This document shows, one piece after another, positions 47,321 to 59,424 of a DNA stretch of 64,000 bases (position 1 is its first letter; every line of letters starts with the position of its first letter). The translations under genes and the position numbers were made by a program. The notes beneath the pieces were generated by a model. It was not told the origin of the DNA, did no database searches, and saw only the letters and a list, made by a program, of their open reading frames with translations. The stretch is from Rhipicephalus microplus (taxonomy: Eukaryota; Arthropoda; Arachnida; Ixodida; Ixodidae): NCBI RefSeq assembly GCF_043290135.1, contig NC_134707.1, positions 77,332,987-77,396,986 of the forward strand. Direction: 5' to 3'.

Positions 47321-48416
47321 CTACGGGATGCCCGGGTATATGATGTGAAAACTATGAATTTCTTCAAAAAAAGCTAACAATGATTTCTGACTAAAAAGCG
47401 GTTCCCTACCGACGAACATTGCAGGGTGTAAAGGTATATGTTGTCGGTAGGGTAATGGAAAGTGTTGTTTTCTTACAGTGTCCAATTGTTTGCACTCAAT
47501 TAAAATGTGAAGGACTGTCAATACTTCACCACATCTGTCACACAATGGTGGATCGCCACCGGACAAAAGGTGTGTGTGTGTCGTGTATGTGTGTCCTATC
47601 CTGAGTCTCGTTAGTATTACCTCTGTATGACGCGATTTCGATACGGGCAGCCAATGACCAAGGTGTGGCTTAATAACGTGTAGTTTGTTTTGTGTGTGTG
47701 TATCCCACTTGCTCTGCCAGTATACTCTGAGGTTTCGTTTGAGAGACGGCTTAAGATCAACGGCCGGGATTGATATGGATGTAATGGCGGTGCTCTCATG
47801 GACGGATGCAGCGAGCTGATCCGCCCTCACGTTGCCTTGAATCTCACGGTGCCCTGGCACCCAGCACACTACAACACTGTTGTTTGAGTGTGTATAGTGT
47901 GCATAAAATGGAGTAAAGTGAGACAAGGACTGGGTTTTCGTGTTTTTTAAGAGTGTGCAGGGCCGTTACTACACTGAGGGAGTCTGTATAAATTACTGCT
48001 TTTTGTATTTGTAATTGCTTGGTGTGTTTAGCCGCCACAAGTATCGCGTAGGCTTCCGCTGTGAAGATACTTGTGCCTGGATGTACAGGGCCAGCATCCG
48101 AAAAGGATGGGCCGACAGCAGCGTAGGACACAGAGGAGTTAGACTTGGAAGCATCTGTAAAGAACTCAGGACGTGTGTATTTGTGTTGAAGTTCCAGGAA
48201 GTATGTTCGGATATGGGCAATAGGCGCATGTTTTGTAACTTCAAGAAAGGACACATCACAGTCTATAGTCTGCCATTGCCACGGTGGCAGATATGCTACA
48301 GGAGCCATTAAATTATGTTCAAGTGAGACTCCAGTTTCCTCAGCTAGACTTTTTAGGCGAACTGAGAAGGGCTGCCTCATCGAAGGCCTGTTTTGAAACA
48401 GAATGGAGCTCGACAA
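47321..48416 (-). pseudogene. LINE B RNase H and C-terminal knuckle
   Basis: RNase H residues lie in FFTDASKSNSS, TAEAYAILVAA and IYTDSLSVV (47844-48416). After a frameshift near 47900 the frame continues with CWVPGHREIQGN, LTRLRIGHTYTTH and the knuckle CDRCGEVLTVLHILIEC, ending 47321. This is the standard end of RNase H-bearing LINEs. Confidence 0.88.
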
Positions 48417-48438
48417 ATCAATAATAGTGGAGTATGCC

Positions 48439-49972
48439 CTAGGGGTGCTTTTTATCTGCTTTCACCTTAAGGAAATAAACAAAGGACATGTAAGTTCTCT
48501 GCAGATGAAGCGACCACTCATTTGACTCAACATAAAGGCTTTCTACGGGGCTGGTGCGAAAAGCACCCGTAGAAAGGCGGATGCCTAAATGGTGCACGGG
48601 GTCCAGCATCTTCAAAGCACTTTGTGTTGCAGACTGATAAACAATGGCCCCATAATCTAAGCGGGTGCGAATGAGGCTTCGATACAGATTCATGAGACAT
48701 TGCCTGTCACTACCCCACGTAGTACGTGACAACACTTTTAAAACATTCATGGCTTTTAAACATTTTGTTTTTAGATACTTGATGTGCGGTACGAAGGTCA
48801 ACTTGTTGTCCAAGATTAATCCTAAGAATTTATGCTCCAGATTGACAGACAGACGTTGACCGTTCCATTCAATGTTAGGTTCTGAGTGCATGCCTCTCTT
48901 TCGGGAGAACAAGACACACGTGCTCTTTAGTGGGTTCAGTCGGAATCCGTTTTCCTCTGCCCATTTGGAGACCTTGTGTAAACCTAACTGAACCTGTCGC
49001 TCACACATTACCAGGTTGCAAGATCTAAAGCCAAGCTGAACGTCGTCGACATATGTACAATAAAACATATTGCGAGGGATGGACAAGTGCAAGGAATTCA
49101 CCTTGATGAGAAAAAGTGTGCAGCTAAGTACACCACCTTGTGGCACGCCTGTTTCCTGGACGAATGTTTGGGAAAGAGCCGTGCCCACTCGAACACGGAA
49201 TGTCCGGTTTGACAGGTAACTTTCGATTATGTGGAACATTCTTCCGCGCACGCCAAGGTGGGACAGGTCTCTTAGAATTCCGAAACGCCATGTAGTATCA
49301 TAAGCCTTTTCGATATCGAGGAATACAGAGAGAAAATATTTTATGGACGAAGGCGTCCCTGATCTGTGCCTCGATACGAACAAGGTGGTCTGTGGTGGAT
49401 CTACTTTCTCGAAACCCGCATTGAAATGAGTCGAGCAAATTGTTTGTTTCAAGAAAATGTACAAGTCTGCAGTTTATCATTTTTTCGAAGATTTTTCACA
49501 AGCAGCTTGTGAGTGCAATAGGCCTATAACTCGAAGGTAAAAAAGGGTCCTTGCCCTCTTTCAAAATGGGAATTATAATAGCTTCTTTCCAGGAGTTAGG
49601 GATAGTGCCAGAAAACCAGATAGCATTGTACAAACAAAGTAAGGTTTTTCGTGTTTCGATCGGTAGGTTTTTTAACATTTCATAAACGACACGGTCAGAA
49701 CCTGGGGCAGAAGTACTGCAGGAGTTTAGAGACATTCGCAGCTCAGCTAGACTGAACGGTTGATTATATGCCTCGTATCTAGTGCAGTTGTGTTCGAGTT
49801 TCTGCTTTTCTATTCTTGTTCTGTATTTTTGGAAAGAATCAGTATAGTGGGATGAGCTGGACGCCTGTTCGAAGTGTGCACCGAGGAAGTTTGCCTGATC
49901 TTCCAAGGTATCACCCTGAGTGTTTACGAGTGGAAGTGTGTGTACTTGTTTTCCTGCTATCCTACCGACCAT
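48439..49972 (-). pseudogene. LINE B ORF2 reverse transcriptase, multiply frameshifted
   Basis: RT blocks fall in three frames: APGSDRVVYEMLK and YRPIALTSC (49496-49972), CGFRESRSTTDHLVR (49298-49480) and DIEKAYDTTW, GVPQGGVLSCTLF and TYVDDVQL (48439-49330). The catalytic box reads Y-V-D-D. At least two frameshifts fall near 49480 and 49320, with another at the 3' end near 48440. Confidence 0.88.
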
Positions 49973-49975
49973 GTT

Positions 49976-51056
49976 TCATACTTTAGCTTCCTGTGTGTAT
50001 GAATTGATCCCTGACAAAAACTTCTGCCAGCTTTTTCTTCTGGCCTGCCGACGCGTTCTCCTGCCTTGAGACTTTGGAACGACAGCGACCAACCTTGAAG
50101 GTGTCAAGATTTTCGGCTGTCGGTGAGTTCCGAAGCAGCCTCCAAGCTCTGTTTTGCTGTTTGCGCGCGTTTCGGCATACAGAGTTCCACCATGGCACAC
50201 GCCGTTTTTCAGGGTGTCCATTTGTTTGTGGGATGCATTTTGTTGCAGCATCAATCAAAAATGCTCTGAAGTAGTTGACAGCAACATCAATGTTCAAAGT
50301 ACTTATGTCATTCCAACCTAGACGAGCGATGGTATAAAAGTGTTTCCAGTCGGCCCTGTTTATGAGCCACTTGGGAACACGTGATGGACACTCAGTTACT
50401 GTATTTGTGCTCAAAACTATGGGGAAGTGGTCACTTCCGTACAGATTACTGACGACTTTCCACTGGAGTAGAGGCACGAGAGATGGAGATACTATGCTTA
50501 GGTCTATGGAGGAGTAGGTGTTATTGGCGAGATTATAATAGGTTGGTTCTTTTCGATTTAGGAGACACGCGCTCGAGGAGAGAAGGAACTGTTCAATCAG
50601 TCGACCTCGCGCGTCATACCGAGAGTCACCCCATAGCCTGCTATGCGCATTAAAGTCTCCAAGGAGAACATAGGGCTCCGGAAGTTCATCAATTAAAGAG
50701 TGTAAATCACGTTTTTGCAGCTGATAGCTAGGAGGGATGTAGATAGTGCAGATTGTGATCAGTTTGTCAAAAAGAACTGCTCGAACAGCCACTGCCTCAA
50801 GGGATGTTTGGAGTTGTAAGTGTGTGCATGCAATTCCTTGATTCACTATGATGGCAACACCTCCGGATGATGTCATAGCATCAACACGGTCCTTTCGGAA
50901 AATAACGTATTTACGAAGAAAGTTTGTGTGTTTTGAGTTAAGGTGTGTTTCTTGTACACACAGCACTTTTGGAGAGTGTTCGTGTAAGAGCTCTTGGACG
51001 TCGTCAAAGTTTCTGAGAAGGCCCCTGACGTTCCATTGTATAATTTGAGTGTTCAT
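49976..51056 (-). pseudogene. LINE B ORF2 endonuclease
   Basis: An endonuclease with IIQWNVRGL, VLCVQETHL, SGGVAIIVN, LLGDFNAHS and GSDHFPIVL, all active-site segments present. The frame shifts near 50060, and the continuing frame ends at a TGA near 49973, where the RT part resumes immediately. Confidence 0.87.
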
Positions 51057-51120
51057 GGTGAATGTAAAATAGTGCTGTGTGTACGAAAAGCGAGTGGCTG
51101 TTTAGACAGGTAGTTTGAGT

Positions 51121-52304
51121 TCACTTAACAGGGCCGTCACCAGGCCCTGTTATCGGCTTTTTTGTTTTCTTGACGCGCTCCAAGGAGCCACGCCGCTCTT
51201 TCGGCACCACGGGTACCGACGTATCCATTGCCTCCTCGGAGGCACTGGATGCCCGCACGTGCGGGCTGCTAGTTCGAATTTCGGGCCTCGCCTGGTGAGG
51301 TGAGGCCTTGAGACCTGAGGACTCTGGAGTCTCCGGTCTCTGTTTGGGAGTAGGCGGTGTAGCCTGAGCTACAACCGCCTTGGGGGCAGGTGCCACAACC
51401 TCCGGCTCGGTATGTGCGGGCCGAAGGAGTGGCGAGGGCTGGTGCGGCGGTGCCCCCTGACGCGCCGCATCAGCGTATGTAGCTCCATAGAATGGAGCGA
51501 CTCTTCGCCGTGCTTCCTTAAATGTAATGTTCTCCTTCACCTTCAACGTAATTATTTCTTTTTCTTTTTTCCAGTATGTGCAGGAGCGTGAGTATGCGGC
51601 ATGGTTTCCTTCGCAGTTTACAAAGTGTGGCGGTTGTTTGCAGTTCTCAGACACGTGGCCTAGGACTCTGCATTGCGCACAAGTCTGGCGACCACGACAG
51701 GTTTTAGAGCCATGGCCATACCTCTGGCATTGGAAGCAACGACGAGGGTTTGGTATGTACGGCCTGATAGATGTCTTTGTGTACCCTGTTTGAATAGATT
51801 CCGGTAGTTTACTGGATGCAAATGTGAGTATTAGGTGTTTCATCGGTGTTTCCTTATTATCTCTTCTAATAATGATTCTCTGCACATTAGTGACATTTTG
51901 GCTCTTCCACCCCTCCAAAAGTTCAGTCTCACTCAAGTCAAGAAAGTCCATGTCAGATACCACTCCGCGAGTTGTGTTCATCGATCTATGTGGTGTTATG
52001 GTTATTGGTATGCCACCGAAATCTGAAAGACGGTCTAGCTTTTCAAATTGTTCTTTGTCACGGATTTCGAGGAGAAGGTCTCCACTAGCCATTTTGGTTA
52101 CCTTGTATCCTCTGCCAAGAGTTTCGGTAAGACACCTAGAAACCAGGAAAGGAGAGACGGTTCTGGCTTGCTTTTCAGTTTTTCACAGTGGATAACATGA
52201 TAGTGAGGATATGTTTCTTTGGGCTGGTTAAAAAAGTTTATATCATCGGTGCGTACCCGCTTTAAGCCGGTACGATCAGATAGTAAGAGGAATGCTCTGT
52301 GCAT
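51121..52304 (-). pseudogene. LINE B ORF1 (gag-like), one frameshift
   Basis: The main frame (51121-52092) begins MASGDLLLEIRDKEQFEKL and contains two knuckles (CFQCQRYGHGSKTC and CAQCRVLGHVSENC) followed by a Pro-rich tail. An upstream frame at 52098-52304 (MHRAFLLLSDRTGL) belongs to the same ORF but is joined only after a frameshift near 52160. It would be the RNA-binding protein of the element. Confidence 0.85.
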
Positions 52305-53192
52305 GCCTGTCTTATTTTTGTTCAGCAGCGTTGGCGGCCACCCACCACGGAGCCCAACGAGGGGACGCTACAAGTTTGCGGATGCTGAAACCTGCAGACG
52401 CCAGCCGTGCAACGCCACTATAACCCAATGCGCCTAGACCAAGGTAGGCTATTTGCACAGGGTTAACCCTAGCCGCCAGGAAGTTTGGAAGTAAATGGAA
52501 GAGAGTAGAAGACAGGACAGATAAACAGTAAGGGATAAAGACGAAGATGTAGGGAGAGAGAGATAGGAAAAGGCGACTGCCGATTTCCCCTGGGTGGGTC
52601 AGCCCAGGGGTGCCGTCTACGTGAAGCCGGGGCCAAAGAGGTGTGTTGCCTCTGCCAGGGGGCCTTAAAGGTCCAATCACCCAGGGTCGGCTCAACCCCC
52701 AGGATCCCCTTTTCCCCGGACACGGCAAAGCCACGCATGGCTAGGCGTGGGAGGGAGTAGAAACTCCCCCGTTAGCTCGGGTCCGTGGTGTCGCTACACA
52801 CCAAACGCCTGCTTTCACAGGCGCCCCTGCGGGGTGGTTCGACTCAGAAACAGATAAACTATAGAATCGGACTCTAAGACAGAAAGTTAAAACCACTCAA
52901 TCCTCAGCCAAGAACACCCCAGAAGGTTGAGCACGGGCAAGCGTTACGTGTCCTGCTTCGCCAGAGTCCCAGTGTCCTTGCTCACGGGATTCGAGCGCGT
53001 GGGCCAATCTCTCCAGGGATTGGAACGACAGCGACCAACTCGCGACCACTGATGATGATGATGATGATGAACCTTCAGCTTGGCTGGCACTCGCCCACAA
53101 AGGGGGATTGGCCAAGAACCGGGCGGCAGGATCATCAAGTGTGCTAAGTCAGGCACTCAGGTAGTCTCGTAGCCGTAAATAATAACAATAGG

Positions 53193-55691
53193 CTAACAGG
53201 GTAATCTCTTTGTTGCCCTTATGTACTCGCACACAGCAGAGAAAACCTTCCTATGGCTATAACCTAATGTAATCTCTCCGAAGGATAAAATTAGTTCCAC
53301 GTTTATTTCTGAACCTAGCTTCTCAATTGGTTCGACCAGGTATCTTTTCCTTTGATAAACATAACGTTGACAGGATAAAAAGAAATGATCTATTGATTCC
53401 GATTCCTTGCAAAAGAGACACAACGGAGATGCTGTTAGTCCAGCTTTATGTAGGTATATAGTGATTCAGATGCGAAATTCTGCATCGTAATCTGGTGATT
53501 GTAATTTCTAACTGCCGAGATACACACCACTGTTTGTTCCAGCATTATCTTAGATGTACGAAGTCTCTAACTTTATCCAATGTTAATTTTTCTATTTTTT
53601 TGTGCAAACAAGCCTTTCTATATCTGAGTGCTATTACGTAGGCGAAATCAGGTAAAATAGGTAAGAGTGGTCCGCTTAATATGCTTTGGCTAACGAGTCT
53701 GCCATCTCATTTGGATAAATCCCGCAGTGGCCAGGTATCCATAGCAAGTGAAATTTTTTCGGGTTTTCTGGTAATAAACTTCTAATTATACTGAATAATG
53801 TCAAATTTTTTGCTGTATATAGTGCAGTGCATACTGAGAGAGAATCGGTAAGTATGACCGCTTCTGATTCGCTTGCAGGAAGTTTACGAAGCGCTAGAAT
53901 TATAGCAAATAATTCAGCGATGAATATAGGCGTGTAATCTGGTAATCGAACTGAGAAAGACCAGTCGAGAAAAGTACAGAAGATGCCTATTCCAGCCTTT
54001 TCGTTCAAAGCGGATGCATCCGTCGCAATAATGTTGTCTATGGACAGATGAGTCGAGTAATCTTTTAACCGAATATTTAAATACTGAAGGGGCAGTTGTT
54101 TCGCATTAGAGGGGAACATATCATCAAATTTAATTTCAAGTTTGGAATTAGGTGTCTTCGTTATGCAAATCTGATAAATATTTACATTGAGAGGCTCTAG
54201 CAACGCTTGGACAAACCTAATCTGAGGGGAGTGTAGTCTAGAGCATTGTGTTCCAAAGAATGTGGTTAGTTCTTGAATAAAAACGTATGAAGCTTGTCGC
54301 ACACGCGAATTGTATATTTTTAAGAAAGTTTGAACTGTAAGTATTCTAAACCGAGTTAACAAAGGTGGAAGGCGCGCTTCCACATACAAAACATTATTTG
54401 CCACAAACTTGGGGAGTCCAAGACACAAGCGCAAAGCTTCTCTTTCTAATAATAATAATTGTCTCATCTTGTAAGCCGCGCTGCCTGAAAATAATACACA
54501 CCCGAATTCTATAATAGGCCACAAATACATCTTGTAAATCATTATCAATGTGCTCCTACGCAATCCTATTTTTCTGTTTCCCAATTTGCGTAACCACCCC
54601 TAGGCACGTGACGCTTTACAGCCAACCTTCTCTATATGGCTTTTCCAATTTAGCGTCCTATTATATACGATGCCTAGGTATTTCAGGAAATCGACCTCGG
54701 GAATGAGCTCGGTACGATACATCAGGGAAATGTTGACATGATCCTTAAAAGAGAATGGCAGAAGCGCACTTTTTTTGACATTCAATGACATATGGATATT
54801 TTCAAGCCATCCTTTTAGCATGTTCATGTAATTCTGTAATGCCTGATACAATCAGTGCAGATCACTGTTTGTTTCGAAGAAAGCAATATCATCTGCATAT
54901 ACGTAAATTTGGATATCCTGATGAGTTGGAATGGAACTTAGTAATATGTTGAATAACACCGGAGATAATACTGAGCCCTGAGGTACACCTCGTGTCTGCT
55001 TATATTTTTTAGAAGAGCATCCATCCAAGAAGCAATAAAATTCTCTGTCTTTTCTAAACTTTGTAATCCATGCTGTTATATATTTTGGAAAGCGATAGTC
55101 CTGCATCTGCTGGATTAGGATAGGGTATTCCACTTTGTCTTACGCTTTAGTTAAGTCGAGAGTGACTAGTGCACAGTATTCGCGGCGATGCCGAGCCAGC
55201 TGTATGCGACTTTCCAAATTCACATGTGCACACCAAATGGAGTATCCCGATCTAGAGCCAATTTGTCTGGGGTTTAGTATTGTATGCTCATTGATGTAGT
55301 TTATTATACGGGCATTTAAGACTCTCTCTACAAGCTTGACCAGGTTAGATGTCAATGAAATAGGCCTTATGTTATCCAGAGTAAACTCCATTCCCTGTTT
55401 CTTAAGTATTGGAATTATTTTGGAAAGCTCCCAATCGGCCGGAATCCAAGAATTTTTCAGTGAATAATTAACTATATTACGGATTTCATGTGGCGATATT
55501 TCGTATAGCACTTTAATCATTGTAGAGGTCACCCCATTAGGTACGGGAGCAGCGCGCGGTAAGCTCTTCATCACATCCGCCAGTTCAGCTAAAGATACCT
55601 CCTGGAAATCACAATCCACCTTTAATTTCACCATGGACTTTGGCATAATTGTCGTAAACCTGGTTTGCAAGCTTTTAGCAATATTTTCCAA
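53193..55691 (-). pseudogene. LINE C reverse transcriptase, RNase H and C-terminus, broken
   Basis: Segments 55140-55691 (IRPISLTSNLVKLVERV), 54852-55133 (GVPQGSVLSPVLFNIL, YVYADDIAFF), 54600-54851, 53676-54584 (RNase H: IIATDASALNE, LTDSLSVC, LLWIPGHCG) and 53193-53423 (CLFCKESESIDHFFLSC) follow each other in different frames or after stops. Catalytic residues are mostly kept, but at least four breaks prevent translation. The region between 53423 and 53676 is strongly decayed. Confidence 0.87.
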
Positions 55692-55896
55692 GAATTCAGA
55701 GTTCGCGAGGAGACATAATGGTGGAATGACTGCTTTCTGTCTGTGGAATCAATTTTCTTGCACGTAAAAACCTGAAAAGCATTTTCTTATTTTTAGATAT
55801 AGGCAGATAATTAAATTTATTCATATCATAGTCTTCTTTTGCTTTGCACACTACACACTCAAAATCGGCGGCCATGAATTTATATTCACTCCAATT

Positions 55897-56685
55897 TTAG
55901 GGGCATTGGTTAATTAACAGCTTTTTCCAAGCTGCTTTTCGCTTTCTATACCCCCTGATACATTCTAGATTCCACCACGGGCTAAAAGATCCCGCTGTGT
56001 TCGAGTTTACAGTAAACGTTGAATTCTTTAATGATCGTTTCAACACCGCACATAGACTCATTGCCCTAAGGTCTTCCTGCATTTCCTCTCGAAAAGCTAA
56101 CGTAGATTTTAAGTCTTTTTGTAATTTAGCATAATTTATGGATGAGCCAACTTTTCTTGCCAAACTAAACCTCGGGAACTTATTTTCAAACGTAATGGGA
56201 AGGTGGTCGCTGTTTGTAGCGCAATCTAATGTATTCCACGAGGATATGCTTAAAGTGGAGCTGGAAAATGTTAAGTCAATAGTCGATTTAGAGTTACCTC
56301 TTACAAATGTAGCAACGTGTGAGTTCAAGCAGAAAAAGTTATTATCAAGCGTCAATTCCCACAAACGTCTTCCGCATACATCAGATTTGAAGCCCCAAGA
56401 CACATGGTGTGAATTGAAATCACCACACAGTACCATTTCTTTTCTGCATGAAGCTACCACAATATCGAGGCATCTCGTGTCTTGAACTCCTGCAGGAAAG
56501 TATACATTTGCAAAAGAGCAAGGCGAGCAGTCTGGTAGAGTTATGTCTAACACCAGAATTTCGTAATTCGTATCCATACACTGATACGATATCATGGCTC
56601 TGTGACTAAATTTAGTTGATAATAAGAAAGCCAGACCGCCACCCCTACTCGGCCAATCAAGCCGTATTAATCGATAACTTTTCAT
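55897..56685 (-). pseudogene. LINE C endonuclease
   Basis: Contains RPSRGGG-like WPSRGGGLAFLL, LCGDFNSHH and SDHLPITF, corresponding to LINE A endonuclease blocks. The first strand with the catalytic Asn/Glu lies upstream of 56685 in another frame. It ends near 55897 by frameshift. Confidence 0.82.
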
Positions 56686-56822
56686 GTAAACTTTTTTACC
56701 GTTACCAAGCCAGGTTTCCTGAATGGCAAATATGTCGGGAGAAATTTGCGAAGAAATATAATGTAAATCTGTAGTTGCCGACCAAATAGACTGGCAGTTC
56801 CACTGCAGAATTTTTAAAAAAC

Positions 56823-57317
56823 CTATTTTGATGCTATACTGGCAGAATAAACTGCCTGATCCAGAATATCTTTTTTCAAGAAATCATTTTTTGAAAGGTT
56901 CTCAAAGAAGTCTTTCTTTGACAAGTATTTCTTGGATTTTGGGTTCTGAGAAGACTTTTTAGAAGGGGGAGATCTGTTACGTTTCAAAGTTCTTAGAGAT
57001 TCTGTGTCCATATCTGTAAAGTCTCCTGAATCATCTGTCACAGGTTCTGACTCAGCCTGAACTCTATTTTTTGACGGTCCTGCTTTCGGAGAGATATATA
57101 TATGATTGACTGTCTGATTTTCCTCCTCTGTACCCCTTGAAATAAACAGAGCGTGCGAATCCCGATTTTGCACAGAAACTGTACCAATGATTTGTGTCAG
57201 CTGTTGTGTTAACATATCAGCCAAGGCTTCAAAAAGAGTAGCAGCCAGACGCTGCATTGCCTTTTCAGTGGACTTTTCAATAGCCTCAGTTATCGACTTT
57301 GCGAGCGATGCATCCAT
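56823..57317 (-). pseudogene. LINE C ORF1 C-terminal part
   Basis: The frame starts MDASLAKSITEAIEK, matching the region after the Cys knuckles in LINE A ORF1 (MDSILSQAIETAVEK). The N-terminal half with its knuckles is missing because the gypsy element is inserted a few bases upstream. The remainder is charged and Lys/Ser-rich. Confidence 0.78.
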
Positions 57318-57325
57318 TGCCGCTG

Positions 57326-57568
57326 TGTGCCGGGATGTTATTGCTGTGTTGGGGGCTGGCTGGTCCCGACGAAGCAGAAGAAGAAGACGGCCGAGGGAGA
57401 CGTACGCGGCCGGTGGGGACGCCGACAGACCCGAACACGCGGGTTGGCGCGAAGCGCCGAAGAGAAGAACAACAACCGCACTCCATGGTTACCTAACACA
57501 CACTCGTTTTATGTTACAGTCGCGTTGAAATCCTAGATGCCAGGGCGGCGCCCTCTGGCATCCTCACA
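57326..57568 (-). repeat. 3' LTR of gypsy element 2 (about 243 bp, inferred ends)
   Basis: In element orientation it begins tgtgaggatgccagag and ends acatcccggcaca, TG..CA. The right end abuts the LINE C ORF1 frame. The partner LTR is outside the window, so the ends are inferred from the LINE C junction and terminal dinucleotides; they could shift by 2-4 bp. Confidence 0.6.
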
Positions 57569-57740
57569 TGTCATTTCGAAACCGAAAGCGAAAACCCAGA
57601 ACACAACAACCATCCCCTCCTCGAAAAAAGTACACCTATACACTGTTTATATTTATACATGATCGATACCAACATATTTTACAAGGCATGTACATTAGAA
57701 CACATGAAAATTCAGAGCATGGCACACCGAACTCACACAC

Positions 57741-57812
57741 TACGAGTCCTGAAAATGCACTGAAAAAATGTGCAATGGAAGACCTGAAAATGCACTGAAA
57801 AAAAATGTACCA
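57741..57812 (+). repeat. Short tandem duplication in the gypsy 2 3' UTR
   Basis: The unit cctgaaaatgcactgaaaaa occurs twice (57745 and 57782), about 37 bp apart. Confidence 0.7.
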
Positions 57813-57890
57813 ACTAAGTACAATATTGATTTGAATGCATTGGACCTTTTCACAGAGCAATAATGTTTACAACAGTAATGAACAAGGGTT

Positions 57891-59424
57891 CTACATCACG
57901 TAGTTTTCAAACCGACGCGGCTTCTGCCGCTTTCGCTTAGGGCGGGCCTTTTTGAGTGTACAATCAGGTGTCTCTGCACCTTGGTCACTTGTGCTCTGAT
58001 GTGACACATCAAGAGCAGTAGAATATTGAGAAGGCTCTGAACGAGCGTTGAAATTCGCGGTCTCATCAGAGCTCGAAGCATGAGCTTCAGAAAAATTTTG
58101 CGGACCGGAGTCCGGTTCAACGGTCTCAGCCGTATTTGAAGGTTCGAAGTGAACCGTATGACTTGGTGTACTTGAACAAGCGACACCAACTGGTACCTCC
58201 TCCCCCCTTCGATGAAATGCCTGTACATGGAGGCCACATGTAATAATCTGATGGATAGTTGGAAGGCACGGATGGAGCGTGATGGGGAAGACTTTTAGGT
58301 GTTGAAGGCGAATCTGTATGAAAAATAACAAGGCGCGAAGCATTCCAGATCTTACCATCACTTAAGCGAAAAGAAATGGGGCTAACCTGGCCCAAGACTT
58401 TGTAAGGACCCAGATACTTGGGGCGCTTGCCTGGCACACGAACCTTGACTAGATCGCCAGTGCGAACTTTGGACTGCTTTGCACCTCGACGGGTGTCGAC
58501 ATACTTTTTCATTACTTGTTGACGAGAAAAAACCCTGGTACGAATTTGATCAGGAGAAGACACTGCTATGTTACGAGGCAAAGAAACTATGTCGAGAGCA
58601 ACTCGCGGTTGCCTACCGTGGAGAAGTTGAGCAGAAGACACTCCAGTGGTGCCTTGTGGTGTGAACCTGTACGAAGCTAAACATTCAGTCAAGACTTGCT
58701 TGAGGGGACGGTGCTCTAATTGGGCGATCTGTATATGTTCCTTCAGAACGCGATTAAAGCGCTCGATTTGCCCATTTAATTGGTGATAGAAACCTGATGA
58801 CCTCAAGTGCTGAATTCCTCGTTGTGAAAGAAAAGCCTTGAAATGTTGGGACTGAAACTGTGGACCATTGTCCATAACTATGGCATCAGGAAAACTTTCC
58901 CGGCTGAAGATTGAAGACAGAAACTCAATGATGACCTCAGAAGTAACCGTATGTGTGAAACAAAGCTCTGGCCATTTGGAATGGTAGTCGATGAGAGAAA
59001 CAATGAACTGGGCATTTTGCGGAACATTATGCAAAGGACCGATGATGTCCATGCCAAGTTTCTGCCAAGGCCGATCAGGCCACTGGACTGGCTGCAACAG
59101 AGAAAATGCAGGTTTGGCAGACTTGTCAGCTGCCTGACATATATGGCAGTTGTAAACTGCATGCTCGACCTGCTTGTCTAAAGCTGGCCACCAGTACCTG
59201 TCTCGGAGATTCTGTTTGGTGCGGACAATGCCTGGATGGGCCTCAGGGGCAAGCTGTATTAGCTTGTTACGGAAAGAAGCAGGGGGAATCACGTGTTCTT
59301 CGCGGAAAAGCAAGTCCTCGACACTAGACAGTTCCTGTCGGACTGCGAAGTAACGCAAGAATTCAGAAGCAAGAGCACATTTGGAAGACCATCCTTCACG
59401 TAAATATTTGAGAACTTGAGACAA
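57891..59424 (-). pseudogene. gypsy 2 integrase
   Basis: The frame 58126-59424 has the zinc-binding H-x-H/C-x-C region (HPGIVRTKQNLRDRYWWP, CHICQ), then the catalytic core with GMDIIGPL, IVMDNGPQFQS and GQIERFNRVLKEH (the D, D, E residues), and a C-terminal RTGDLVKVRVPGKRPKYLGP module. A frameshift near 58150-58240 leads to the final basic tail ending at about 57896. It is nearly intact otherwise. Confidence 0.9.

Larger units (their letters stand above)
46967..52840 (-). mobile_element. LINE B: full-length but decayed non-LTR retrotransposon inside LINE A
   Basis: A 5.87-kb minus-strand element with a GC-rich 5' UTR (about 52305-52840), ORF1, ORF2 (endonuclease, RT, RNase H) and a 3' UTR with a tail of cat/aat units at about 46967-46980. 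It is flanked by gactcaga (46959-46966 and 52841-52848), and removing it rejoins the LINE A 5' UTR. ORF2 carries at least five frameshifts or stops. The terminal 1.6 kb is nearly the same as LINE D at 62.4-64 kb, so the family has several copies. Confidence 0.88.
41783..53012 (-). mobile_element. LINE A: nearly intact RNase H-bearing non-LTR retrotransposon, split by LINE B
   Basis: The minus-strand element has a 5' UTR at 52849-53012, then LINE B (46967-52840), then ORF1 (45625-46944), ORF2 (about 42045-45655) and a 3' UTR ending in an (AAC)n tail at 41783-41800. An 11-bp target-site duplication, ccagggattgg, flanks the pair (41772-41782 and 53013-53023). Domain order (gag with CCHC, apurinic-type endonuclease, RT, RNase H, C-terminal Cys/His) fits the I superfamily in the broad sense; the clade was not resolved. 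Confidence 0.88.
53051..57325 (-). mobile_element. LINE C: decayed relative of LINE A, truncated at ORF1 by a gypsy insertion
   Basis: The minus-strand element starts at its 3' end with a (CAT)n tail (53051-53070) and a UTR similar to LINE A (the tggccaagaa and cccac.aa.gggggatt blocks). It continues with RT/RNase H, endonuclease and the C-terminal part of ORF1, and stops at about 57325 where a gypsy LTR begins. Multiple stops and frameshifts break ORF2. Its proteins resemble LINE A throughout. Confidence 0.85.

Noticed and set aside
52312..52738. Open frames in the LINE B 5' region as a protein gene.
   Set aside because: Their position directly after the element's 5' end and before ORF1, and a lack of any motif, fit a GC-rich 5' UTR.
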